Positions 23,290 through 48,900 of a stretch of 64,000 nt of DNA are shown here, one piece after another. The notes beneath the pieces are model-generated. The model was not told where the DNA came from. It worked only from the letters and a program-made list of their open reading frames with translations, and did not search any database. Source of the stretch: Mesostigma viride (taxonomy: Eukaryota; Streptophyta; Mesostigmatophyceae; Mesostigmatales; Mesostigmataceae); the NCBI GenBank assembly GCA_009746045.1, contig RPFO01000003.1, positions 1,641,414-1,705,413 of the forward strand, read 5' to 3'. Both the position numbers and the translations under genes were made by a program. How positions within the stretch are numbered: the stretch's first letter is position 1; each line of letters starts with the position of its first letter.

Positions 23290-25970
23290 ATGATCCTTCT
23301 CAACCATGCAGCAGCGGCACCCCACTCACGTCAACGCGTCGACGAGCTGTCAGATCGCCTTGTGTTCCGACAGCCAGATTGCCGTCCTCGGAGTCCAGGA
23401 GCATCGGCGCACCGTCGACCCTTAGCAAGGGGTCAACGGGCTTACGGGTCGACGACCTCCGCGCAGGCTGGCGATTCCACTACTACGGTGGAGGCGCGCC
23501 GCGCGCCGGGTCAAGGCGGTGTGGGCCTCCTGTGCTCACCGGCCGCATGCAGCATCAGCTCACCTATAGCCAGTCCATGATTTGTGCTTAGATCCCCACG
23601 GGTGCTAAATACTAAGAAGACTGTCTGTGGCCGGCCACTTTTTCGGCCACTGCATGATTAAGGACATTCTCACCATACGCTCACCGTTGTCGTGGGGTAT
23701 GCGCGCCACATACCTTCTTCAGCGCCCTCAAGGCGGAGTATAGGCCAGCACCGGCCAGCCCGGCACTTCGATCCTGGTTATGCTGCTCGACGCCATGCAA
23801 TTAACGCCACGCTGCCAATGATGCAGTCGGCACCGGAGGCGCTCAGTACGCCCCCTTGAACACGACGGCCAACGGTAACACGGATCTCTTTGCGGATCTG
23901 TTGGCAGAATCTGTGCTGGTGATTGCATGCAATGCTTCTTTCGCACCCCCCGCCCAGCACTGAGGTTGCCACCTTCTTTGGGCCGTCGGATCGGGTGGTC
24001 TGCCTTGACTACATCTGCGTACACCGGGCTCATATAGTGCAGCGCCCCTCTGTAGTAGATGCTCGCGTGCTGCATGCAAGATTCTGTCAGCACGGTGGAT
24101 TCTGATTACCGTCTCGTGCTCGCGCGTCTCGCGATCAGATTGCAGTTTCCTGACGTAAAACCGTCGCGCGACAACTGGCGCCTCAGCCAGATCTCAAGGT
24201 GCTCTGGAGGGTACTGAAGGATGCCGACAAGATGTCAGCATGCAGTGGAGCAGGCCGCTATGACGCACCAGGACGAATTCCTGGCAGTCTTCAACGCCAG
24301 GGGCAGTCGCCATGCAGAAGTTACACGCCATTCCGCCCCCAGGTGACTTTTCAGTGATCCTCGACGCGGTATCGCTGGCAGCCAAGCACCGCCTGGCTAC
24401 CCGCACCCTCCCCTCCTTGCCTGGAGCAGCTTGCTGTCCACCGCCAAGCACCGGCATGCAGTGGTCACCGCCAGGCACTGAGATGGCTCCGCCGCAACAG
24501 GGACTCGACCGCCAAGCCTCGGCTGCAAGCACGGCTCTGCGGGTCGCGCCTACGAGCAATTAATTAGCTGAGAAGGCCGACACTCAGCAGATGGTCAAGG
24601 ACCTGCGCACCTGCCAGCAGACTAAGAATGACGGCAATTAAGGGGGCCTGGTTCTGGTACAAGCGCCTCGGACACCCGGACGGCCTCGATCGGCCGACGT
24701 ACCCATCACCACGATGTACCAGGGGCACCGGCCAAGCGGCCCCGCACCTGCATGGGCTGCGGCCCCTGCAGAGGTCTTGGGGACAGCTAGCTGCGCCGCC
24801 CCCGCCTCTGCTACCACTGAGCTGCCGCCGCCCGCCAGGCCTGAGGCCGCCCTGGCAGGCGGCCCAGCCGGGCCCCCAGCCCCGCCCAGGTCAGCCCGGC
24901 GGACTACCTATAGTCCCCCCGCTGACCGCGGCCCGCTCGGCGACCCGTCAGACATGCCTCCTTTCACCGCCCGCGAAGTCACGCGCGGAGGCCGGGTCCA
25001 GCGCCTGCGTTACGATGCTGCCACAGGCTCCGACGAGATTCCGGCAGCAGTCGATCGTGAAACTCGCCGCCGAGTTTGAGGACACTGGTGTCATGCAGCT
25101 CTTCCGGGATATCTAAAATCGCATTCTGAGCACTGTCGTCGCAACCGCCCCCCGCGGCCTAGCCGGCAACACAGTTTTCGCATGATGCTGTACAAGACTG
25201 ACAAGGGGTTGCCCGCCGACCCTGCGGCAACTATAGAGGGGTGTGCATCCAAAGTGCCCCCCTCAAGCTTCTCATATGTGCGGCTCATCCTGAACCGCCT
25301 AGCTGCGCACTGCCCTGGACGCGCGGCCACCTCAGCGAGACCCAGCACGGCTTCCGGCCGCCCAGGCCGCCGCAACACAGTACTAGTAGGTCATAATTCG
25401 CTAATCGCCGCCTTAATTGTGGAAGAACTGCACCGCCTCCAGCCTGGCGAGTCCCCTCTGCACCTTGTGCTGGTGGACTTCATCAAAGCCTTCGATTCGG
25501 TTTTCTGGCCTGCAGTGTGGGACATCCTCGCTCTGTTCCAGATCCCCTTCCCCCTTATTGCTGTCATCCGCAACTTGTATGAAGGGTCCACCACCTCGGT
25601 GCGCACTTCCTACGGGACCACGCCACCATGCCCTTAATTAATGGTGTGCGGCATGCATGCAGGCCGGCTGCGTGCTCTCGCCCTAGGCTGTTCATTATTG
25701 TGGTCGAACACGTAATCATGAGTCAGGTGCGCAAGCCGTTCGCCCGCATTGTGGGTAGGGAACCAGCTGGTGCAGGTCGCCAACGATTTCTGGCATGGCG
25801 GGGCGGAAACGGAGATTCGGCTGGTGAACATCATCTATGCAGACGACACCACCCTCTTCGAGGGCACTGATCACGTGCAGACGTGGCTTGACTGCGCCCC
25901 CACCGCCCTCGCCTCCAAGCGCCCAGACAGTCCAGCCAGGTCTGAATGTGCTCGGGGCGCGCGATGAGGG
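23290..25970 (+). pseudogene. Decayed LINE ORF2: endonuclease plus reverse transcriptase
   Basis: Fragments in LINE order are visible in shifting frames. Apurinic-endonuclease-like pieces come first: AVLGVQEHRR near 23390, VVGYAR near 23690, then DLFADLLAESVLVI and ATFFGPSDRVVCLDYICV at 23880-24030, and SDYRLVLARLAIRLQF near 24100-24150. RT pieces follow: LRYDAATGSDEIP at about 25005-25045, NYRGVCIQSAPLKLL near 25230, LSETQHGFRPP near 25330, VDFIKAFDSVFW at 25471-25506, and the catalytic IIYADDTTLFEG at 25831-25866. By family knowledge the EN domain nicks target DNA and RT copies the RNA. Frameshifts and stops make this copy dead. Confidence 0.75.
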
Positions 25971-26535
25971 TGGTGTCATCCGCATAAATCAGGTCGGCCA
26001 GGCGGTAGCCCGGGTCAACGCCGCCGTGTTCGCGCTCGAGGATGTCCAAGCCGGGCTCGGACCCCTTAAGAGCAGTAAAGCGCGCACGTGCCCGGTGCAT
26101 GACGTGATCCACGACAATGATGAACATGCAGATATGGGGACAGGACACAACCTTGCCACACCCCGTGGTGAAGGGGGAATGGTGGGGTGGTGCCTTCCGC
26201 AGTCCGCACTACTGCCTGTGAGCCCTCATACAGTCGACGAATGGCAAGACTAAACGCTGGTGGTACCCGATCCAGAGCTAGGATGGCCCAAAGAGCCTCC
26301 CAGAGGACCGTGTCAAAGGCCTTGATATAGTCAGCAAAAATGAAGACCAGCTGCATACCGTCAGGGCAAAGGCGACGCACATCCATTCAGGCCACGTCGT
26401 GCAGCACAGTGGTGTCAAGTCGACCGGTCCGCAGCTCCCGCAAGGTGTGTCTGCCGCCTCAAGTGGCCGAGTGGGGCAACCAACTAGCTGGCCGGTACGT
26501 GGCGGAGAGCGCAATCGTGCAAACAGTGCAGACAT
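25905..26535 (-). pseudogene. Inverted LINE reverse transcriptase fragment
   Basis: Read on the minus strand, 26386-26066 gives FIFADYIKAFDTVLWEAL, LYEGSQAVVRTAEGT and GVWQGCVLSPYL. A shifted frame (26148-25910) gives MFIIVVDHVMHRARARF and the catalytic LIYADDTTLIARPEHIQTWL. These are RT motifs from the palm through the YADD box. The fragment abuts the plus-strand RT copy tail-to-tail near 25905, just after the TWLDC codons of both. The two copies are clearly diverged, so this is a junction of two different insertions rather than a recent palindrome. Confidence 0.75.
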
Positions 26536-26539
26536 GGGA

Positions 26540-27400
26540 AGGGTGTGAAGGTAGGCAGAGCCGACGCTGCCATGGAGGGAGATGGAGTGGAGTCAAGCCA
26601 CCACTCGTCGTTCACCCCCGCGTGCATGCATTGCCATCCAATCAGCGCAGCCAAATAGTTAAGTAAGTAAGTACGTTCGTGTCATGCGCATAGGCATGCC
26701 ACGGAGTACAATGCTAATCTCATTAGAAAGATAATGATACGAAAGTTACTAATATCGTCTGCATCAAGCCCCAACCATTAAGTCACTAGAGGGAGATGTA
26801 ATCCTCATATACCGTATATATTTGGTCACACAAGTTACCCCCACCAACTTGGGGGTTGTCCGTTGTCCTGCCCCCCAGTGTATAAACTATGCTCCCTAGT
26901 GTATCAACTCCATTTAATTTACTAGATAGACCGGTATATCATCATACAGCCTTCTACACCATCACCATAAAGCTTCATGCTCCGCGGCTCCCCAACGGGG
27001 CTGCATGACTATAGCTGATTGATAGGGGGTTGTATCCTTCATAGTGCCTGCCATGTCTCTTTGCGAGTCATCAGCCTCCTATTCCGATCACAGATAAGCC
27101 AGGAGGCTGCCCAGGCGTGACCACACCGCTCAGTCATCCTAGGATAGCTCATGGCAGAAGCATGGCCATACCTTCTTCACTATTTCTGGCCTGCGCTGGT
27201 TGTCTCATTGATACCTAGCTAGCCTATGGCGAAAGGTCCATGAGAGGTCGATCACCTTGCCGCCCATGGCCAGGAGCCCCTCAGGTGAGGACAAAGCATC
27301 CGGCATGGCTGGGCGGGCCGCTTGGTGCAAGCTCACCGGACTATCTTATCTATCCATCTGATCTGTGCGGTGGGCCAGGTGCCTGTCTAGGCCCAGGAGC
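26540..27400. other. Non-coding stretch between LINE fragments
   Basis: No gene is seen. It is AT-richer sequence with one hairpin relic (26980-27003) and a short inverted repeat around 26830-26860 (ACCCCCACCAACTTGGGGGT). Confidence 0.5.
26980..27003 (+). other. Isolated retroelement-like 3' hairpin
   Basis: GGCTCCCCAACGGGGCTGC resembles the CAAC-loop hairpins at other retroelement ends in this window, but no TTAA tail follows (GATTGATAGG instead). It is probably the relic of another insertion. Confidence 0.35.
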
Positions 27401-27745
27401 TTACTGATGCCTAAAAATGTCGGAAACGAAGGGTAGATCGGCGTACAAAATCTCATCGCTCGTGCGCAAATTGAATGGGATATTCAGCGCTCTACGTAGC
27501 ACTACGGCTCTGTCGAGCCAAGCCTCCATCTCCTGCGAATGCGCCCATGCCTCCGCACAGTAGGTCAGGACCGTCAAATTGACAACCTTGAAAAGGTTGC
27601 GTTTGACAATCCGGGGCAGGGCAGGGTTGCTCCACCAACGGTGGTACTCATGCATATGGTCGGTTCCCCCAACAGTGTCCCCCACGCCAGGCCGATCCTG
27701 GCTTGTTGCCATACAAAATAGAAGGTAAGGCCCGATTGCATGCAT
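27401..27745 (-). pseudogene. LINE ORF2 C-terminal (post-RT) fragment
   Basis: A 114-aa minus-strand frame contains HEYHRWWSNPALPRIVKRNL, FKVVNLTVLTYCAEAWA and RAVVLRRALNIPF. The 'L-x-x-V-x-L-x-x-L-T-Y-x-A-E-x-W' pattern followed by a basic 'R-R-x-L' segment is typical of the region after the RT domain in LINE ORF2 proteins. It lies in the same orientation as the minus-strand RT piece at 25905-26535 and upstream of it, so the order is scrambled. Confidence 0.6.
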
Positions 27746-29103
27746 GCATGTGCAGAAACTGCATGGTCAGCTTCAAGTGATCTTAGCTTTCCAGTTGACA
27801 GAGGCGATCTATCAGCTCGTCCTAAACTGCTTTGCAGCCAGTTTTACTGTACATTTCATCAATCTAAATATCAGTCACTGTTCTGTTCCTCCCCTCCCCC
27901 CTCCCCTCCAATTCACGGGCTGGGAGAAATTGAATTACTTACTTATAATCATGGTAGAATTTCTTCGAGGTACCGGAACTATCAAAGCCTGCGTGGCAAT
28001 CCTTGATTTAGAGGTTAGCCGAGGCACCCGACCCATTCCATGCCACCACCCGACGGAGTACCGCTTGTGACGGTGGGGGTGACGCATGTGACAAAGCGCG
28101 TACGACCGAGCAATATTTTCAGTCCGAAGCCGTATGGAAACTGAATCCGCCATCAGCGGCACCGTGACATTTTCAGGCAAGAACAGTTTGCCCACGTGCA
28201 GCACACTTGCCCATCACTCAGTTCATACCATAATCCCGTTTGTGAAGCATAAAAGCCACCCACCTGTGATAGCCGCATCAGCCCCATCCCCTCCTAAGTC
28301 ACAACTCACAACTAATTACCTATTTTACCAGGATTTTACAGCTTGTTTTACCATGATTTATTGATTTTACTCAGGATTTTACTCGCCAGATGCAACTCAC
28401 AGATGACAGAAATGAACAAAGTGTCGAAGTACAAGGCTTGACATTTGACATACAGTAGCTACTGTTCACCGTCCCTGCACCGTCCCATAATTATAAGCCA
28501 GGCGCCGCGCCGTGAGAAAGTTATGCCACCAAGCGTACCTGCTACTGCACCTTGTCTGACAGTCTGAGCCTCTGCGGTTCCGCTGTAAGTCTTAGATCTA
28601 CAGATAGCAGCTGATGTGAACATCCCACACATTCTGGCGCCCGCATCCCACATTCCGACTTAACTGATCCCTGCAGCGCAGGTGAAGGCATGTCCAGCCG
28701 TTGCTGCGTCCGTATTCTGTGCTGGGCTGATGACGAGGGGAAATTGGTAACTATCTGGGCAGCCACGCTTGCACGCGGGCATGGGGGCATTCTCGTTGCG
28801 ACTTGCGACACCATGGTATACTGGCTGCATTACTGCACACAGACATCGTTTGCGTCTGGCTATCATCCTTATTCAGATGCACTTTTTGCAGTGATAGTTT
28901 GGCGGTAAATTCGCTGTAATTGTGACTGCTGGGGAGCTCGCTAGTGGTTTCTGGCAATGCGACGGAATGTGTATTTGGCGGAATTATAGCGACCATTTTT
29001 GGAGTTGCATTGGTTACTCGTTGGTAGCAGCTCGCCATGCCTCATTACTGTGAATGGATGCAGGCAGTCGGTTGCAACCTGTGACTGTGAAGGAAAGGTA
29101 TCG
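27746..29103. other. Intergenic/upstream region of the Enhancer-of-polycomb gene
   Basis: No convincing coding sequence. The 28650-29100 part probably holds the promoter and 5' UTR of the next gene. The frame containing the proposed ATG at 29104 is open back to 28999, so a start slightly further upstream cannot be excluded. Confidence 0.45.
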
Positions 29104-42658
<13,555 letters not shown>

Positions 42659-43230
42659 AGCAGTTGTTGTACTTGAGAACCGTTAATTGGGACTAGGTAC
42701 CCGTACATGCAGCTTAGCGGCGGTTCCACCACAGCCTTTGGTACAGTTTAGGAAGTGAGTAGCATTCTTTGCGGCTGAATTATAGATCAGCTGCAATCCT
42801 CAATGAAACAGTTCAGCGCACTGTATCGAAGAGACAACCAGCTCCTCGGCCTGCAGGCAAGAAATCTGGAAGAATTCTGACCATGGTAGCTTGAGCCTGC
42901 TGTTATCTTATCCGCGTTTGTCGAGCGGTGGTTCAGGATGATGGAATGGAGGTGGATATGTGAACCTGTGACACATGATATGTGTCATGTGTCTATTAAT
43001 TGATTAATTAATGTGTACCTGTCTGTGATGCAGTTACATGTAAACTTATTGAATTAAGTTATTAATGTGTAGCCGTGGACGTTAATTAATCAATTAATTA
43101 ATGAGGTGAAAACGAAAGAACGAATCAGAAATCCTAATATGGACCGGTTTCCGTGGCGAAGCATATCTTGGCATTTTGCAACAAGGACTTTCCCTGCATG
43201 CGGCTTCAGGCCTCATCGTCGACTCCTAGA
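42659..43230. other. Downstream of the EPL-like gene, TTAA-rich relics
   Basis: No gene. Two TTAATTAA-type clusters at about 42994-43010 and 43081-43104 look like eroded retroelement tails. A TGTAA at about 43038 could be a polyadenylation signal for the upstream gene, but it is far from the stop. Confidence 0.4.
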
Positions 43231-43545
43231 AATTAATTAACTCGTGCTCCCGTTGGGGAGTCACGGAGCGCGCATTTACCCGGGCGATGGATGGATGGAT
43301 ATGGGGACACACAATCCTACCGGTCTTAATCTATTATACTCTGATCAGACACTCCGCAAAGGTGAAAACCTTTGCGTTCAGTGCCGGGCCGCGGAAAACG
43401 CGGAAAACGCGATCTACAAATGAATCCGACCTGAATCGAACTGGGGACCTCTCGCACCAAATTTTGCTGACAATAGGACGGACGTCTCTATTATACAATT
43501 ACATATCAAGCCAACTCTGTTATAGCTAAGCTCTCTACCCTTAAG
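43231..43545 (-). mobile_element. SINE-like repeat with tRNA T-arm-like box (copy 2)
   Basis: On the minus strand this matches 21968-22120: GACGTCCGTCCTAT, then GAGAGGTCCCCAGTTCGATTC, then the CGCGTTTTCCGCG palindrome and a CGCAAAGGTTTTCACCTTTGCG inverted repeat. Its 3' end is at 43231-43260, a CTCCCCAACGGGAG hairpin (5-bp stem, CAAC loop) followed by TTAATTAATT. The two copies flank the EPL-like gene in opposite orientation. Confidence 0.55.
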
Positions 43546-46450
43546 GGGTCCTGTCTAGCGTGCATATGCTTCCCGGCCGCGTTTGCAAACACGCGGACTC
43601 CGAGTAGCTCTTCATAATGGCTAGCTGCGCAGATTGCCAAATGGCTGGTTCCCACCGCGACAAGCTGGCTGCCAGGCTGGCACTGCACATGCCGAGTTCT
43701 TTAGATAGGATTACATGCAGGGCACAATATAAGCACACCAAATACATGCAGTACAGAGTATTCTGATCGAACCAATACGTATCAAAGTCATAAACGAGCG
43801 TGCTATATCGCGGAGATGAAAAGCTTATTATGATGCGGAAATGACAAGCTTATTAATTAAATTATTATCCGTATTCCGTGCTATAGTAGTGGTGTTTTCA
43901 TCGCCATGCGTCGATCCAGGCATAGTTGTCTTACTTCATATGGATGCACTGCAACAGGCACGTATTTTGGGGCCACGTATTTTTGGAGCCCAAAGTATGT
44001 ACTCATATTTTGGAGTCCAAAGTATATACTCGCGTACCGTATTTGCCAACCCGGGTCACTGGCTAGCTCTCTAGGAAATGTGGTTAGCATCACATGCAGA
44101 ATGTCCATGCAGGCTAGGGCACATGCACATGTGCCGTCTCATACATATGCCTTTTGCATATGTACCATGATGAGAATGTGCGTGCCTGAGCTAAGTTGCC
44201 CGGGCACAAAAAGAGACAACGCACCACAGTAAATGCAAGCCACAGAATGCATGCAAGCCAGGCCGGTATCGATCCAACAGCCTGATACGCGTCCCTAGCT
44301 TGTGCAAACGTCCTTATATGCAGTAGAAGAATAAGGAAACAACCGACCTAGGTTTCATAATCTGGGAAAGTAGTAACATTCCCAGATGCCACATCCAAAG
44401 TGTAAGATCAACGGTGACAGTGAAGGGTGATAAGCCAACTCAACTTACTGGAGGTGCTGCTTGTCAGCGCTGCTAATAATGGCCAGCTTCAGGTTGTTGA
44501 GTGAGGGTTAACAGGGCACTAATTTGATAAAGCAAGCGCGTCAAAGCACCTATTCGCTATTTTCGTGCAGTGTCACCAATGCGTTATACCCAGAAATACG
44601 TGCAATTCACTATATATTTCTGGCATGTTGACATGCTAAGCAGGAATTACTACAAGCACGTCAGCTTCTTGGCTATATATATATATATATGCAATTGCAA
44701 GAACAGACGCTATATTTATTATATGCAAGGTAGAGAGCATTCGTGGACGTCCCTTCAACAAACCAAATGCTATGAGATCGAGACTGACATAAATTCCCAA
44801 CAAAATCAAGATAGACCTCAGAAATCGGTCCAGCTGTACCATAGAAATCGGTAATATTAGCTGCAAGAAATGTTGTGATGCAGCTGCAGTAGTCAAATTG
44901 CCAATAAACAGTGGCAATTTGACTTCCCCGAACACCGCAAACTCCTTATTAAATTAGGCTTTAAAAACAAAAATACCCCAGACGTAACATGTGGCAAAAT
45001 AGCTTGCTGAGAGGTATCCTCTCTTGCCAAGAAGCACTATCAGAAAACCTGCTGCGCGTGGAGAAGTATGGGAGCCGGTCGGACGCGCATCGCGCACTAC
45101 CCGTACCCGTTCCCGGACTATACACTCGGAGATAACTAGGGAAAATAAATAAGAACAGCGGTTTCCGAAAGCGTTCATTTCCCCAAGAAACAGCTAAATA
45201 AACATACCTTTCAAAATTCCAATTATTTACCCTGCACTTCGCATGCCATATCTTTCACGTTTCCCGAGTGTTGTTAATCACATCGCCAATTCGCCATCGT
45301 CTTGCAACGGGTGAGACAACCTTGAAACGAGTTCTCGGATTTTAGCGTCACAAACGACGCGCGAGAGCCATGATTGTGCTGACTGCTGAGTACCGGCTGC
45401 TGGGTACTGAGAGCTACAGCCTACAGCCGTAAGCCTTACCCCCCGTTGTCTCACTCGAATGGGTACATACATACTGTAGTACATAGCAACGCCGGGCAGG
45501 GAACTAATTCTGTCTCACTCGACACGATGTTGAGCTGAGTCGAGTTGATCTCGCTCGTTGTCATGGCAGTGTCGGACCGCCGGGACCGGCCAGCTCAGCA
45601 CCGCGCACTACATACAGTAGGTGCCGACTGCCGAAGTCCCATGTTCAACTCAGTCCTATAAGTCCACCCCCCCCAGCGTGACGTCGAGTTGGGTTGATTC
45701 CCGCGCCGGTGGTCCGACAGGGTTAGCGTGACGTAGGTATTCCACTTTTCATTATCCGCAAGGAATCCTCGCCGCTTCCACGCACCGCTTCGTTAGTAGT
45801 ACCGAACGCCCTGCCGAACGCTGCAATTTGCAAGCCGGCATGAGAATGTAGCGACATGTACCGTACCACAAGAACAACAACCAATCAAATACCCTTTCCG
45901 AAAGGTTCTAATTTTTTTTTTTGAGACTATATCAGACAGAAAATCTTGTTGCCAGTTGCCAGGGTCCAGTGAGACAAGCTACACTTGCCACGATGGCACG
46001 ATCTCTGATGACCAATTAATTATAGGATAGGCGGTACATGCAGACTACAGCCAGGTGACTGATGAGGTGGTTACTGATTAGCCAGAAAAGCTGGCGAGCA
46101 CTGAGCAGCCGTAATATATATATTTTTTTTGAGACTATATCATCATTTGCAATCAATTATTTCATCACCGGATCATGTTGATGTACAAGATCCATGCAAA
46201 ATGCTGTCATCAGTGTGGCCAGTGTGAACGACCAGTCGACCACCCGTACTGAACGATAGTTCACGTGATTAAGTCAGCACGAGATGATGACTGTAGTTTT
46301 GGAAAAACTCGTATATATTGCGTTGGTATCGAGACCGCAACTCCCGGGGGTCGGGACGATCCCGCGCCCGCGACGTAGGTCTAGTTATTTCATTTCATAG
46401 AAATATCCTCGCGGTTTCCAAGCACGGACAGGACGCATTGCATTCGATCC
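43546..46450. other. AT-rich intergenic region upstream of the subtilase-like gene
   Basis: No protein or RNA gene is recognised in 2.9 kb. Small repeats are present: an 'ATTTTGGAGTCCAAAGTAT'-type duplication at about 43970-44030, a (TA)n run at 44674-44692, and a TTTTTTGAGACTATATCA motif at 45911 and again at 46121. The promoter of the gene starting at 46451 must lie near the right end, but I see no clear core element. Confidence 0.5.
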
Positions 46451-48900
46451 ATGCAAGACGAGGAAGGCGAGGGAATGCCTCGCCATGGTAGACGCCATGC
46501 AGATTTAATGCGGGGTTTTGCAGCGTCTATACCGATCCTCCTGATTATTGCCGGGGTGATTACCCAGAGCTCGTTTATCGCTGGACACCCACTGAACGAA
46601 AACGTGCGAGCTGCCGTGGAGAAGGCCGCGGAAACATGGAGCATTGCAGACAAGGCCGGTGAAGGCCTGGCAGGCGCGGCAGAGTCCAACGTTCACCCTC
46701 TGCTCACACGAGCGCACGACGCTCTCGCGAAAGCGCAGTCGACCGAACCTGCTGAGGGCGGCAAGGACACAAAAAGCTACGTTAATGCGGGTTCCTCAAT
46801 ATCGGATGGATCCGAACTGCCAATCGATTTTATCCTCAAGAGCATGGGTCGGAAAGCCCCTGTGGTCGATGCCGATGTGAACGTTGATAAGTTGAAGGCC
46901 GAGCAGTCGTTCGGTCACTCATTCGGGAAAAACCGCCCTGCAGGCTTTTCTTCGACCGCAAAGCCAAAAGCCTCTGGTTCTTCGACCACGGGTGTTGAGC
47001 TGCGTGTGGTAGGGGTCCTCAAGGCGCAAGCGGACCCAGAGGAGATCAAGCAGTTCTTGGTTGGCGGGTGCGGGATCAAGGATATAACGATAGTCGGCCG
47101 GGGCGTGTACGCGTGGGTCCCCGCAGAAAACGTTCCATGCTTGGCCTCTGTTGACGGCATTCTCTCGTGGTCGCCCTCCCTGGTCTCTCACACCAACCAT
47201 GGTGAAGGCAGGATCATCTCCCAGGGTGTCCAGGCTATGAGGGTGGACTTGGTCCAGTCGCGGTGGGGCGTGCTCGGCAACGGCACCAAAGTAGGCATCT
47301 TGACCAACTCCTTTGATGCCTGCCGCAACGCGACGTCCTTGTCCCAGGCCGCGGGGGAACTGCCGACCCAGCTTGAGATCCTATCCGACGTCACCTGGAG
47401 GTGTGGGCAGTGGGACGCCGATGAAGGCCGTGCGGCCGCGGAAATCGTCCATGACGTGGCCCCTGGTGCTGCCATCGCCTTCCACACCGCCTTAAATGGA
47501 CAGCCCCACTTTGCTAACGGCATCCGGCGCCTAGCGGCGGCGGGATGCGACGTCATCCTTGACACACTCTACTACTACGCGGAACCGATGTTCTTCGACG
47601 GAATTATCGCGCAGGCAGTCAACGAGGTGACCCATCGCGGCACGCATTACTTCGTTTCAGCGGGCAATGTCCGCGACAATGCGTACAATTCGCCCTTTGT
47701 GTACTCTGGGGTAACCGTCGGTAGCCCCTGGTTTTACCACTTCCACGACTTTGACCCCTCCAATGAGACGGTGCAGGAGTTTACTGTCCTCACCGGCGAT
47801 CTGTCAACTTGGACGTGCATCATGCTCCAGTGGGACCAGCCGTGGGCAACCCAGGGACCCTGGGCCACGCGCGGCCTCCCGGGCGCAGAGTCGGACCTGG
47901 ACCTCCTCGTCTTCTCCAACGCAACGGGCGAGCTGCTTGACGTCTCGGCCAGCACGAACACTGACGGAGACCCCTTTGAGCAGTGCTGCTTCATGACCGA
48001 TGGCTCCTCGGTTAACGTTTTCATTGGCCTGTATGACGGCCCCCCCCCCGCCAACATGAAGCTCGTCCTAGATACCGACCGCGTCCAATTCGCGACGTTC
48101 CCCACCAACGGCGCCACCGTGCGCGGCCACCAGGCCGCCGCGATGGCAGTATCGGTCAGCGCCGCGTACTACGTTGAGACGCCGGCTTTCAACGCCAGCC
48201 TGACGTCCGCGATTCTCGAGCGGTTCAGTTCCAAGGGGGGCACCCGCATCTTGTTCAATGAGGACGGGGACTACCTGGGCCCGGAAGGGATCGTCCGGCC
48301 GACCCCAAGCCTTGTCGGCCCGGACGGCGTTGACACCAGTTTCTTTCCCCCGGGGGGTGATAGCGACAACAGCGGCCACCCCAACTTCTTTGGAACGTCC
48401 GCATCAACCCCCCACGTGGCGGCCCTGGCGGCATTGTTCATTGGCGCAGTCAAGCCGTACGTGCCGCCTCCGAGCCCGGAGGCCATGCGGGCGTTGCTGC
48501 AGGCCACCGCTGACGAGATGGGGGACCCTGGGTGGGACTACTGGACGGGCGCCGGGTTTGTGAACGGGACGAGGCTGTTTGAGGTCGGGCTGGGCCTGCT
48601 GCGGGAGCATGACCGGAACGCGCTGGTGGCGTTCAGGGTTGGGTTGGACGCTGACGTGGCGGCGAGCGTGCTGTCCAGCTGGCGCGATGACACGGACCAT
48701 TGTGAGTGGATGGGCGTCGCGTGTGCGGCGGGGGCACCTTATGTGGTGGTTGGGTTGAATCTGCCGGGCCGCGGGCTGCGGGGCACGGTCTCGCCCTTGC
48801 TGGGGAATCTGACGGCGTTGAAGTCGCTGGATTTGTCCAGCAATGAGCTTGGGGGAGAGATTCCGGCGACGCTGGCCGACCTCGCGGTTGTGGAGACCAT
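46451..48900 (+). CDS. Exon 1 of the subtilase-like gene: S8-type domain and first LRR unit
   Basis: The catalytic serine motif GTSASTPH is intact (Ser about residue 650). At the usual Asp site the sequence reads ILTNSFD, with Asn at about residue 286 where related proteins have Asp (S-D-S or D-T-G). The usual His-Gly-Thr block is not seen. In its place is DEGRAAAEIVHDVAPG (Asp324, Glu325), the arrangement found in a divergent group of S8-like proteins. Activity is therefore uncertain. It ends with an LRRNT_2 (VLSSWRDDTDHCEWMGVACA) and a plant-type LRR (LKSLDLSSNELGGEIPATLA), interrupted by a phase-2 GTGAGT donor. Confidence 0.82.
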
